Origin: an uncultured Caldilinea sp.
Lineage (GTDB): Bacteria; Chloroflexota; Anaerolineae; Caldilineales; Caldilineaceae
Reading direction: 5' to 3'
Length of the DNA stretch: 16,765 nucleotides
NCBI RefSeq assembly: GCF_937128415.1
Contig: NZ_CAKZMJ010000106.1
Span: forward strand, 5,001 to 21,765
Numbering within the stretch: the stretch's first letter is position 1; the number at the start of each line of letters is the position of its first letter. Below, piece by piece: positions 1 to 14,599 of the stretch. The notes under the pieces were generated by a model. That model saw only the letters and a list, made by a program, of their open reading frames with translations, searched no databases and was not told the origin of the DNA. The translations under genes and the position numbers were made by a program.

Positions 1-1
1 C

Positions 2-982
2 GTCATGCTCTACGGCATGACTTTCATGTACGGAGCGACCGGCTCGCTGAATCTGGTCGTGATCGGGCAGACCTTCCTGGAGAACGAATCGGTGCGGCTG
101 GCGGTGGGGCCCGCAGTGTTGTTGGTGATGGCGGGACTGGGCTTCAAGACCAGCCTGGCGCCCTTCTTTCAGTGGACGCCGGACACCTATGAAGGCGCTC
201 CCACGCCTGTCACTGCCTATCTCTCGACGGCTTCCAAGGCGGCGGGCTTCGCCGTCATGGCGCGCATCCTGTTGCTGTCCTTCGGGCCAAGCGCGGTGGT
301 GTGGGTGCCGGTGCTGGGGGCGCTCAGCGTGCTCTCCATGTTCGCCGGCAATCTGATGGCGCTGCGCCAGACAAACGTTAAGCGCATGCTCGCCTACAGC
401 AGCATCGCCCACGCCGGCTACATTCTGCTGGGGCTCACCGCTGTGGTGGATTCCAGCGTCGTCGATGTGATGTCGCTTTCGATGAACGGCCTTAACGGCA
501 TGCTCATCTACTTGATCGGCTATCTGTTCACCAACATTGGCGCCTTTATGGTGGTGATGGCGGTTGAAAACATGATGGGCGGCAGCGATTACGTGCACTT
601 TTCAGGGCTTGTGCGGCGCTCGCCATGGCTGGCGACGGCCATGCTGATCTTCCTGCTGAGCCTCGTCGGCATTCCGTTGACCGCCGGCTTTGTAGGCAAG
701 TTCTTTGTCTTCGGCGCCACGATTCAACATCAGTATTATTTCCTGGCCGCCATGGCGTTGATCAACGTGGCCATCTCCGCTTACTACTACATGTCGTTGG
801 CGCGCGTCATGTTCTTCCCAAGCGAAGAGGGCGAGGTGAGACCGCTTATCGGCGCGCCCGGCATCGGCGTCCAGGCGATCGTCACGATCTGCGTGCTGGG
901 CGTCTTCTGGGTCGGCATGTATCCCGGTCTCATCATCGAGTGGGCCAACAGCGCATCCCAGTTTCTGCTCACCATTCTATAG
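2..982 (+). CDS. nuoN: NADH-quinone oxidoreductase subunit N, 3' part (5' end outside window)
   Basis: This is the C-terminal 326 or so codons of the NuoN proton-pumping membrane subunit of respiratory complex I. The reading frame is open to the left edge, and the family is usually about 480-500 residues, so roughly a third is missing. Visible family hallmarks are the FQWTPDTYEGAPTPVTAYLS stretch with the conserved Lys just before it (KTSLAPFF), the NVKRMLAYSSIAHAGY loop with its conserved Lys-Arg, and GIPLTAGFVGKFF near the C-terminus. The visible part is a chain of hydrophobic helices (about nine). These Lys residues in membrane helices are known parts of the proton path in NuoL/M/N. The gene probably ends a nuo operon, since a strong terminator lies 44 bases past its stop. 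I am confident of the family. NuoM and NuoL are less likely because the Asp-Thr-Tyr-Glu-Gly-Ala-Pro motif is typical of NuoN. Confidence 0.93.
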   Translation, partial: VMLYGMTFMYGATGSLNLVVIGQTFLENESVRLAVGPAVLLVMAGLGFKTSLAPFFQWTPDTYEGAPTPVTAYLSTASKAAGFAVMARILLLSFGPSAVVWVPVLGALSVLSMFAGNLMALRQTNVKRMLAYSSIAHAGYILLGLTAVVDSSVVDVMSLSMNGLNGMLIYLIGYLFTNIGAFMVVMAVENMMGGSDYVHFSGLVRRSPWLATAMLIFLLSLVGIPLTAGFVGKFFVFGATIQHQYYFLAAMALINVAISAYYYMSLARVMFFPSEEGEVRPLIGAPGIGVQAIVTICVLGVFWVGMYPGLIIEWANSASQFLLTIL

Positions 983-1025
983 GTCGGCGACAGGCGCCGT
1001 GGAAGCGGCGTCGTGAATTGCACCC

Positions 1026-1056
1026 AGGCGAGACCTGCTCCAGGTCTCGCCTTTTT
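1026..1056 (+). terminator. Intrinsic terminator after nuoN
   Basis: A perfect 11-bp stem (AGGCGAGACCT at 1026-1036 with AGGTCTCGCCT at 1042-1052) closes a 5-nt loop and runs into five Ts (1052-1056). It ends the transcript coming from nuoN and separates it from the propeller gene, which has its own promoter-like site downstream. Confidence 0.92.
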
Positions 1057-1110
1057 GCTGGCGTCAGGTGCGTTGTCCCTCAGCAGTTCTCCAAATTGGA
1101 AGGGTGCAGG

Positions 1111-1122
1111 TATACTACCTGG
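1111..1122 (+). promoter_or_regulatory. Candidate -10 box for a leaderless transcript
   Basis: TATACT at 1111-1116 matches the sigma-70 -10 consensus at five of six positions. Only six bases separate it from the ATG at 1123, so transcription starting about 7 nt downstream of the box would begin at or within a base or two of the start codon. No Shine-Dalgarno sequence lies ahead of the gene, which fits leaderless translation. No convincing -35 box is seen at 16-18 nt. The terminator just upstream supports a new transcription start here. Confidence 0.5.
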
Positions 1123-2862
1123 ATGATGACAAGGGATTCGATCCGTGTGAGGTTGCGCAGCGCTCTGATTGCGCTGACGGTGTTAATAGGCGCCTGGCTG
1201 GCGCTGAGGCCGCAGTGGATGGCGGCGCAGGGCGTCGCCCCGACCGCCAATCCGGTTCTGAGCCTGGCGGTGGCGCCGCTGGCGCCCAACGAGGTGTTGG
1301 CCGGCGTTCTCAATTCGCCGCGCCCGGCGGGCATCTATCGCAGCGAGGACGCCGGGATCCGTTGGGTCAATACGACGCCGGACCTGCCGCCGAACATCAG
1401 CATCACCTCGCTCGTCTACGACCCGCGCAACCGACGGCTGGCCTACGCGTCCGACGGAGGCGCCGGCTTTATTTTCCGCTCATTGGATGGCGGCGCCTCC
1501 TGGAGCGAAATTCCCGGTTTCCGCAACCTGCTCAGCGCCAACAGCGCAGTGGGCGTGCTGTACATGGCGGTTGAGAACAATCGCTCCGTGCTCTACGCGG
1601 GCACCCGCTTCGATGGCGTCTTCCGCAGCGAGGATGGCGGCGTCACCTGGCAGCAGCTTGACCGAGGACTGGTCGGCGAGGCGCGGCGAGTGCGCTCGTT
1701 GACCTTCTTTGGCGATGCGTTGTACGCAGGCACGCACAACGGGCTCTATCGCCTGCCGGCAGGCGCTGCAGCCTGGGAAGCTGTCCCCGGCACGCCGACG
1801 ACCGGCATCATCTTCAGTTTGTTGGCGGATGGCGGCGTCCTCTATGCAGGCTCCGGCTCGGCGCTCTATGTCAGTCAAGATGGGGAGACCTGGACGCAGA
1901 TATCCGGCCTTCCCAACAGCGTTTATTATGATCTCGTTTCTACGGGCCGTTTGATTGTCGCCGCCAGTGACAATGGTTTATGGGTGGGCCGCGAGGAGTC
2001 GTGGTCGTTGGCTACGCTCGACGGCGCACCCTACAGCACGGCGGTTTACAGCGTCGCCAATACGCCGCGCGCCCCGCGCACTGTGTATGCAGGCGGGGAG
2101 GGATGGGTTGCGCGCAGCGACGACGAAGGCGTGACCTTCTTCAGCATCGCCGCCATGCCGGCGCTGAACGTGGCTGCGGCCCTGGCGACGGCCACGCCCA
2201 CCCCCACGCCCTCGCCGACGCCGACCTTCACGGCGACGCCCACCAACACGCCGACGGAGACGCCGACGCCGACCTTCACAGCGACGCCGACGGACACGCC
2301 CATCCCGACGGACACGCCCATCCCGACGGACACGCCCATCCCGACGGAGACGCCGACGCCGGTGCAGACGGAAGCCTCCGACGCCACAACGACGCAACCG
2401 CAAGGCGAGGCTGCCGCCGGGGCGACAGCCGGCGTGGACAATCTTCCCTCTTCGGAAAGAGACGCCAGCCGACGCGCCATCGACGCGTTGATGCGCGTGG
2501 TGCGTCCCGTCTCGTTAACCCCCGAGGCCGCGTCGGAGATCGAAGCTTCACCGGGCGGCGCGGCGATCGTGCTGCCGACCGCCACGCCTGTCCTCGCGGC
2601 GTCGCCGACCGCCACGCCCACGGCGACCTCGCCGTCCGAGGCGCCTTCGTCGGTCGGCGCGGCGACAATGGAAGCGACTGCGCCGGTGACGCCTACGCCG
2701 CTTTCAGTCTCAGCGACGCCAGAAGCGGCTGTGACGCCAATCGACGTGATCGCCGAGCTCAACGCGCGTCTGCCCGCAATCCTGATGGGCGCAATTGTGG
2801 TGTTCGGCCTGGTCGTTTTGGCTGCAGGCGTGTCGATCCTGCGCGGACCGCGAGATATCTAA
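1123..2862 (+). CDS. Membrane-anchored Asp-box (BNR/Ycf48-like) beta-propeller protein with Thr/Pro linker
   Basis: A 579-residue protein of unknown function, probably displayed outside the cytoplasmic membrane. Residues 1-36 look like a signal peptide or anchor: basic start, hydrophobic helix at about 13-28, then WMAAQG as a possible cleavage region. Residues 45-345 form a propeller with repeated blade motifs ending in Asp-boxes: YRSEDAGIRW (72-81), FRSLDGGASW (118-127), FRSEDGGVTW (167-176), YVSQDGETW (249-257) and RSDDEGVTF (331-339). Two degenerate blades (about 209-218 and 287-294) bring the count to seven. Residues 356-415 are a Thr/Pro-rich linker. Residues 551-572 are a hydrophobic helix followed by a short tail with two Arg residues, probably a C-terminal anchor. 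Asp-box propellers occur in sialidases, photosystem assembly factors and sortilin-like binding proteins; no catalytic residues point to a sialidase here. The frame stays open upstream to 625, but the start at 1123 (or the adjacent ATG at 1126) is chosen because the signal peptide begins there. Confidence 0.85.
   Translation: MMTRDSIRVRLRSALIALTVLIGAWLALRPQWMAAQGVAPTANPVLSLAVAPLAPNEVLAGVLNSPRPAGIYRSEDAGIRWVNTTPDLPPNISITSLVYDPRNRRLAYASDGGAGFIFRSLDGGASWSEIPGFRNLLSANSAVGVLYMAVENNRSVLYAGTRFDGVFRSEDGGVTWQQLDRGLVGEARRVRSLTFFGDALYAGTHNGLYRLPAGAAAWEAVPGTPTTGIIFSLLADGGVLYAGSGSALYVSQDGETWTQISGLPNSVYYDLVSTGRLIVAASDNGLWVGREESWSLATLDGAPYSTAVYSVANTPRAPRTVYAGGEGWVARSDDEGVTFFSIAAMPALNVAAALATATPTPTPSPTPTFTATPTNTPTETPTPTFTATPTDTPIPTDTPIPTDTPIPTETPTPVQTEASDATTTQPQGEAAAGATAGVDNLPSSERDASRRAIDALMRVVRPVSLTPEAASEIEASPGGAAIVLPTATPVLAASPTATPTATSPSEAPSSVGAATMEATAPVTPTPLSVSATPEAAVTPIDVIAELNARLPAILMGAIVVFGLVVLAAGVSILRGPRDI
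2287..2340 (+). repeat. Three perfect 18-bp tandem repeats in the Thr/Pro linker
   Basis: The unit CCGACGGACACGCCCATC is present three times without a mismatch (2287-2304, 2305-2322, 2323-2340), and a diverged partial unit follows at 2341. Each copy encodes Pro-Thr-Asp-Thr-Pro-Ile. The unit length is a multiple of three, so gain or loss of copies changes linker length without breaking the frame. Perfect identity points to recent duplication or ongoing homogenisation. Confidence 0.95.
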
Positions 2863-2887
2863 GCCTCTGAGCACGCTGAGCATTTGT

Positions 2888-4519
<1,632 letters not shown>

Positions 4520-4538
4520 CGCCAAGACCGGTGGAAAC

Positions 4539-4578
4539 GCCGCCGCATGCACAGCGCATGCGGCGGCAGTTTATTTTT
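4539..4578 (+). terminator. Intrinsic terminator after murE
   Basis: A perfect 12-bp stem (GCCGCCGCATGC at 4539-4550 with GCATGCGGCGGC at 4556-4567) has a 5-nt loop and is followed by AGTTTATTTTT. It lies 20 bases past the murE stop. The convergent GH3 gene ends at 4593, so the same hairpin may also help stop that transcript, although the T tract on the opposite strand is only three bases. Confidence 0.9.
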
Positions 4579-4592
4579 GCGCCCTCTTCAGA

Positions 4593-6863
<2,271 letters not shown>

Positions 6864-6899
6864 AGGTTCTCGCTTTCGTTTGTGATGGATATTTTGTTA

Positions 6900-6917
6900 A
6901 AGTTTTTGAGTAAACTT
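6900..6917. promoter_or_regulatory. Inverted repeat upstream of the GH3 gene, possible operator
   Basis: AAGTTT and AAACTT form a 6-bp inverted repeat with a 6-bp spacer, in an AT-rich stretch 37-54 bases before the GH3 start codon. The position would suit an operator controlling the glycosidase. No regulator gene is nearby, the sequence does not match a LacI-type operator I know, and a match this short in AT-rich DNA could arise by chance. Confidence 0.25.
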
Positions 6918-7012
6918 GAATGATGCGCCGAAAATGGATTCCTCGGCTGAGATACTTCATGAGATGAATGCACAACGCTGGGATGCGCCTCCAAAGTTTT
7001 GCACTCTTTTTA

Positions 7013-7021
7013 TGGTACACT
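7013..7021 (+). promoter_or_regulatory. Candidate extended -10 promoter for the DinB-psuG pair
   Basis: TGGTACACT fits the extended -10 pattern TGnTAnnnT. Transcription would start near 7028 and leave a leader of about 100 nt before the DinB start. TTGCAC at 6999-7004 is too close to serve as the -35 box, and no other -35 is clear, which is common for extended -10 promoters. The rest of the 268-base gap between the GH3 and DinB genes is AT-rich and shows no gene. Confidence 0.4.
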
Positions 7022-7131
7022 GTTTTCGGTCTGTGTTGAAATATCCTTGCTGACTTGTTCTGGCGTCATCATGCCACAAATCCGCCTTTTGTTTCACAAG
7101 AAAAAAGTGTCTCAAGAAAGGAACCGATCAA

Positions 7132-7680
7132 ATGACGCATCCCTTGGTGGAGCAGCTGCGTTTCACGCGCGGCGAGCTGCAGCGCGCTCTGTCCGGCGTA
7201 AACGATGAGGAGGCGCGCAGACGCTTCTTGCCCATGAACTGCATCAGTTGGATCGTAGGTCATCTCGCCTGGCAGGAGCAGCGTTACTGGCTGCGTTTCG
7301 CCCAGGGAACCAAGCTGCGACCCGAATTGGACGCCGACTTCGCCTACGGACGGCCTGCCAGCGCGCCGCCGCTGGAACAGGTGTTGCAGGCGTGGCGCGA
7401 GGTGACCGCCGCCTCTGACCCCTGGCTTGACGGCGTCGCCACGCCGACGTTGACGGAGCCGTTCACCGTGCCGGGCTGGGGGATCACCACGACCTACGGC
7501 TCGCTGATGTTGCGCGTGATCTACCATTACTACTATCACATCGGCGAGATCATGGCGATCCGTCAGCTGCTGGGTCACACGGATCTGCCGGAGTTCATCG
7601 GCGACCTCGATCACAAAGCGCCCTATCGACCGGAGAAAGGACTTTTGCATGTCAGTGAACCGCCCGCCCGTAGCGCTTGA
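7132..7680 (+). CDS. DinB-family (YfiT-like) putative metal-dependent four-helix protein
   Basis: A 182-residue protein with the DinB/YfiT four-helix pattern. Three histidines fit the family's metal-binding triad: His44 in IVGHLAWQEQ and His132 and His136 in VIYHYYYHIGE. Family members include thiol-dependent transferases (bacillithiol, mycothiol, maleylpyruvate isomerase types) and many proteins of unknown role, so no substrate is assigned. The start has a good Shine-Dalgarno sequence (AAGGA at 7118-7122, nine bases before the ATG). The last 32 bases overlap psuG, whose own ribosome site lies inside this gene, so the two are almost certainly co-transcribed and translationally coupled. A link to nucleoside metabolism is possible but is an inference from this overlap only. 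Confidence 0.8.
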   Translation: MTHPLVEQLRFTRGELQRALSGVNDEEARRRFLPMNCISWIVGHLAWQEQRYWLRFAQGTKLRPELDADFAYGRPASAPPLEQVLQAWREVTAASDPWLDGVATPTLTEPFTVPGWGITTTYGSLMLRVIYHYYYHIGEIMAIRQLLGHTDLPEFIGDLDHKAPYRPEKGLLHVSEPPARSA

Positions 7681-8515
7681 ATCGACCGTAATTTCGCACG
7701 GCCTTCCTTACCCGCAAAATTTGTCTCTGGCGCGCGAGATGGAGAATATCGTGCGCAGTTACGGCGCCGAGCCGCGCACGGTGGCTATCTTAGGTGGAGA
7801 ACTCCGCGCCGGCTTAAGCGACGAAGAGTTGCACCATCTGGCGACTGCAAGCAATGTGCGCAAGGTGAGCCGCCGCGACCTGCCGATCGTGGCGGCGCGC
7901 CGACTCGACGGCGCCACCACTGTGGCCACGACCATGTGGGCGGCGCACCGTTTCGGCATCGAGGTCTTCGCCACCGGCGGCATCGGCGGCGTCCACCGCG
8001 GGCGCGGGGATGATGTCAGCGCCGATCTGCAGGAGCTGGCGCAGACGCCCGTCGTGGTCGTCTGCGCAGGCGCCAAAGCGATCCTCGACCTGCCGGCGAC
8101 ACTGGAGTATTTGGAGACTTTCGGCGTCACCGTGGTCGGCTACGGGACGGAGGAGTTCCCCGCTTTCTACAGCCGCAGCAGTGGACTGGGCGTGGATGTC
8201 CGCTGCGACGCTCCTGAAGAAGTGGCGGCCATCTGGCGCGCCAAACAGCGCCTGGGGCTGCCGGGCGGCCTGCTGGTGGCGGTTCCGGTTCCTGTTGAAG
8301 CGGAGATCCCGGCGGCGGAGATCGAGCCGGCGATCGAGCAGGCGGTGAAGGAGGCGGAGGCGCAACGTCTGCGCTCCGCAGAGGTGACGCCCTTTCTGCT
8401 CAAACGCATCGCTGAATTGACCGGGGAGCGCAGTTTGCAGGCGAATCTGGCGCTGTTGCGCAACAACGCCGGGGTGGCGGCGCAAATCGCTGTGGCGTTG
8501 GCGGGAAAGGGATAG
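7649..8515 (+). CDS. psuG: Pseudouridine-5'-phosphate glycosidase
   Basis: A 288-residue cytoplasmic enzyme that splits pseudouridine 5'-phosphate into uracil and ribose 5-phosphate, the second step of pseudouridine breakdown. Nearly every family motif is present: ALESTVISHGLPYPQN (9-24), VRKVSRRDLP (70-79), the FATGGIGGVHRG segment (107-118), DDVSADLQELAQTPV (121-135), VCAGAKAILDLPATLEYLET (138-157) and the C-terminal LANLALLRNNA-type region. By alignment to the E. coli enzyme from memory, Glu11, Asp126 and Lys143 are the likely catalytic residues, Lys143 forming the Schiff base with the sugar. AAAGG at 7636-7640 provides the ribosome site. The usual partner kinase psuK is not in the window. 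It overlaps the DinB gene by 32 bases and is convergent with ftsH, with only a palindromic repeat between them. Confidence 0.94.
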   Translation: MSVNRPPVALESTVISHGLPYPQNLSLAREMENIVRSYGAEPRTVAILGGELRAGLSDEELHHLATASNVRKVSRRDLPIVAARRLDGATTVATTMWAAHRFGIEVFATGGIGGVHRGRGDDVSADLQELAQTPVVVVCAGAKAILDLPATLEYLETFGVTVVGYGTEEFPAFYSRSSGLGVDVRCDAPEEVAAIWRAKQRLGLPGGLLVAVPVPVEAEIPAAEIEPAIEQAVKEAEAQRLRSAEVTPFLLKRIAELTGERSLQANLALLRNNAGVAAQIAVALAGKG

Positions 8516-8579
8516 CGTGTTGCGTGCTGCGTGTTGCATGTTGCGTAACAAAACCACGCAGCACGTAACACGCAACACG
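8516..8579. repeat. Palindrome built of CGTGTTG heptads between convergent genes
   Basis: The left arm is a run of 7-bp units: CGTGTTG, CGTGCTG, CGTGTTG, CATGTTG. The right arm, read on the - strand from 8579, is CGTGTTG, CGTGTTA, CGTGCTG, CGTGGTT. The outer 11 bases of each arm (8516-8526 and 8569-8579) are perfectly complementary. The inner 14 pair with two mismatches if G-U pairs are allowed, giving a stem of about 25 bp. It starts at the base after the psuG stop and ends one base before the ftsH stop codon. No T tract follows on either strand, so it is not a classical intrinsic terminator, though it may still stop or protect both transcripts. Confidence 0.85.
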
Positions 8580-8580
8580 T

Positions 8581-10491
<1,911 letters not shown>

Positions 10492-10662
10492 TTTTTGTCA
10501 CTCGTTCAATCAGGAAACAAGTCCAAATCATCAAAGTCTCTATCAGCAGCATATCGACCCGACGCTCCGGGGTCAGTAATTCGAGTTACGGGTTGATGCA
10601 GGCGATGGGCCGGTGATCCTGCTGTGCGCAGACGGTTCTCCTTGCGCGCGATCGCGCTTCTC

Positions 10663-11874
<1,212 letters not shown>

Positions 11875-11928
11875 TGGAAACTCCTCTCAAAGCTCCTCAA
11901 CCCGGTCGCATTTGCAGCAGATGCTTTC

Positions 11929-11978
11929 GGGCTGGACGGGCGCCCGGCGTCGGTGCGCCTGTCCAGTCCCATTTTTTT
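11929..11978 (+). terminator. Hairpin with T tract on the + strand, between asd and the HAD gene
   Basis: GGGCTGGACGGGCGC (11929-11943) pairs with GCGCCTGTCCAGTCCC (11955-11970) with one bulge and one mismatch, and seven Ts follow at 11972-11978. On the + strand this is a good intrinsic terminator, yet no + strand gene ends here. On the - strand, the direction of asd and the HAD gene, the hairpin is preceded by As and has no T tract, so it would act at most as a weak pause or a processing site. Confidence 0.55.
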
Positions 11979-11984
11979 AACATT

Positions 11985-13082
<1,098 letters not shown>

Positions 13083-13139
13083 CGTTCTGCACTCCTACAG
13101 CGAAAAATGCTGATCTTGTAAATCCAACCATTCATCCAA

Positions 13140-13173
13140 CAATTTACGCACGCAACCAGTTTACGCATGCAAC
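13140..13173. repeat. 17-bp tandem duplication across the hom stop codon
   Basis: On the - strand GTTGCATGCGTAAACTG (13173-13157) is followed at once by GTTGCGTGCGTAAATTG (13156-13140), 15 of 17 bases identical. The first copy contains the last three hom codons and its stop; the second lies in the hom-asd spacer and carries a second TAA that is out of frame with hom. Confidence 0.85.
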
Positions 13174-14279
13174 AAGGCCAGCTCCACGATGTCGCTCAGG
13201 ACGCCGGCCGCCGTAGCGTCGACCCCTGCCCCGCGCCCCTGAATCACGAGCGGCGTCGGCTGATACCAGCGCGTGTGGAATTCGACGAGGTTGTCGGCCC
13301 CGCGCAGCTGCCCAAGCGGGCTGCTGGCGTCCACCGTCTGCGGCCCCACAGTGCAGCGTCCTTCGGCCACCGTCGCCACATAGCGCAGCACTCCGCCTTG
13401 CGCGACCGCTTCCTCAACCAAACGCCGGAAGTGTGCATCGAGCGAAGGGAGGGCTTCGAGAAACTCCGTCACCGACAGGGAAGCCATTTCCGTCGGATAG
13501 AGGCTGGTGACGGCGACATCCTCCAGCCCAAGACGCCAGCCCAGCCCGCGCGCCAGGATCAGCGCCTTGCGCGCCACATCGACGCCGCCCAGATCGTCGC
13601 GTGGGTCGGGTTCGGTGTAGCCGAGTCGATGCGCCTCGCGCACCACTTCGCTGAAAGGGCGCCCTTGTTGCAAGCCGGTCATGACGTAGCCCAACGTGCC
13701 GCTCAACGCGCCGGCGATGCGGGTGATTGCATCTCCGCTGGCGATGAGTCGATGGAGCGTGGCGATGACAGGCAACCCGGCGCCGCAGGTCGTCTCCCAG
13801 CGCGTGGCGGTGAGCTGACGCGGCGGACGTCCGTTCACGGTGGCCCCGGCTCTGGTGAGCCGGTCGTACACCTCCTGTTCGATCGTCAAGGGCTTTTTGT
13901 TGGCGAGGACGACCCGATATCCGCGTTCCAGCGCTGCAATCAGCGCAGGGGCGGTCGTTTCGGTGGCCGTGCAGTCGACGACGATGGCGTTGGGTCGGCC
14001 GGCGACGTCTACAATGGCGGCGAGGTCTTGTTGCGGGCCGCCTTGCGCATAGTCGGCGAGCCGTCCGCCTTGCTTTTTGAAATCGATGATGTCGAGGAGG
14101 GTGACGTCTTCGATAGCCTCTCCTAGAGCAACGACGGCGCCATCCCGGTCACAGACCGCTGCAATCGGCAATTCCAGCTCGAACTCTGTGGCGTGGTGCG
14201 CTCGATTTTGCACGATCTGGCGAATCAGTGCGCTGCCAACCCCGCCCACGCCGAAGAGAATAATCGGTGCGTGACGCAT
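13161..14279 (-). CDS. hom: Homoserine dehydrogenase, without ACT domain
   Basis: A 372-residue NAD(P)-dependent enzyme that reduces aspartate semialdehyde to homoserine, the precursor of threonine and methionine. Visible parts are the Rossmann loop GVGGVGSALIRQI (10-22), ANKKPL (126-131), WETTCGAGLPVI (161-172), GALSGTLGY (190-198), the catalytic stretch GYTEPDPRDDLGG (220-232) with Glu223, DVARKA (234-239) with Lys238 as the expected proton donor, and QGRGAGVDATAAGVLSDIV (347-365). No C-terminal ACT domain is present, so the feedback regulation seen in ACT-bearing enzymes is not expected; it resembles the C-terminal half of bifunctional ThrA. The start ATG at 14279 has GGAG a few bases upstream. 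Control may act at the leader: a 17-bp duplication, an extended -10 site and a terminator-ending structured element lie in the 510-base divergent gap upstream. Confidence 0.95.
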   Translation of the reverse strand: MRHAPIILFGVGGVGSALIRQIVQNRAHHATEFELELPIAAVCDRDGAVVALGEAIEDVTLLDIIDFKKQGGRLADYAQGGPQQDLAAIVDVAGRPNAIVVDCTATETTAPALIAALERGYRVVLANKKPLTIEQEVYDRLTRAGATVNGRPPRQLTATRWETTCGAGLPVIATLHRLIASGDAITRIAGALSGTLGYVMTGLQQGRPFSEVVREAHRLGYTEPDPRDDLGGVDVARKALILARGLGWRLGLEDVAVTSLYPTEMASLSVTEFLEALPSLDAHFRRLVEEAVAQGGVLRYVATVAEGRCTVGPQTVDASSPLGQLRGADNLVEFHTRWYQPTPLVIQGRGAGVDATAAGVLSDIVELALLHA

Positions 14280-14292
14280 GACACTCCAATAG

Positions 14293-14326
14293 ATGAGATG
14301 TTTTAATAAATGAGATGTTTTGAACG
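14293..14326. repeat. 17-bp tandem repeat just upstream of hom
   Basis: ATGAGATGTTTTAATAA (14293-14309) is followed directly by ATGAGATGTTTTGAACG (14310-14326); the first 12 bases of each are identical. The copies lie 14-47 bases ahead of the hom start, inside the expected leader, and read AAAACATCTCAT twice on the hom strand. They could be an operator pair, a leader element or slippage. Confidence 0.85.
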
Positions 14327-14365
14327 CCTGTTTTCATTGCAACGTCTTCCATGAAACCGCTATGG

Positions 14366-14392
14366 ATTTTACCATGAGGAGGGGAAACACAA
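14366..14392 (-). promoter_or_regulatory. Candidate hom promoter (extended -10)
   Basis: On the - strand TGGTAAAAT (14374-14366) fits an extended -10 box, with TTGTGT (14392-14387) as a fair -35 box 15 bases upstream. Transcription would start near 14359, giving a leader of about 80 nt. This site lies downstream of the terminator hairpin at 14416-14452. If it is the main promoter, that terminator belongs to a separate small transcript and not to a hom attenuator. Confidence 0.4.
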
Positions 14393-14415
14393 TAACCTGG
14401 TGGACAGGTCGCCAC

Positions 14416-14450
14416 AAAAAAGTCCCGCCGATTTGGGTCGACGGGACTTT

Positions 14451-14452
<2 letters not shown>
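14416..14452 (-). terminator. Perfect intrinsic terminator between the divergent hom and aldehyde dehydrogenase genes
   Basis: An 11-bp perfect stem (14417-14427 with 14442-14452) encloses a 14-nt loop that can add three more pairs. The T tract is six long on the - strand and five on the + strand, so it could work both ways. It is odd to find one here, upstream of both flanking genes. Only a transcript starting between the two genes could use it. Confidence 0.85.
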
Positions 14453-14540
<88 letters not shown>

Positions 14541-14555
14541 TCTATACTATCGAAT

Positions 14556-14588
<33 letters not shown>

Positions 14589-14599
14589 GGTTTGATGAG

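Noticed and set aside
625..1122. N-terminal extension of the propeller gene through the end of nuoN.
   Set aside because: The extension is Arg/His-rich shadow sequence, crosses a strong terminator and precedes a clear signal peptide at 1123.
10576..10589. Near-palindrome GTAATTCGAGTTAC upstream of ftsH.
   Set aside because: It pairs at 12 of 14 positions but is about 85 bases from the start, with no promoter resolved nearby; too weak to call an operator.
10646..10657. Palindrome GCGCGATCGCGC containing the octamer GCGATCGC, known as HIP1 in cyanobacteria.
   Set aside because: A single copy in a GC-rich genome is expected by chance, and nothing else here is cyanobacterial.
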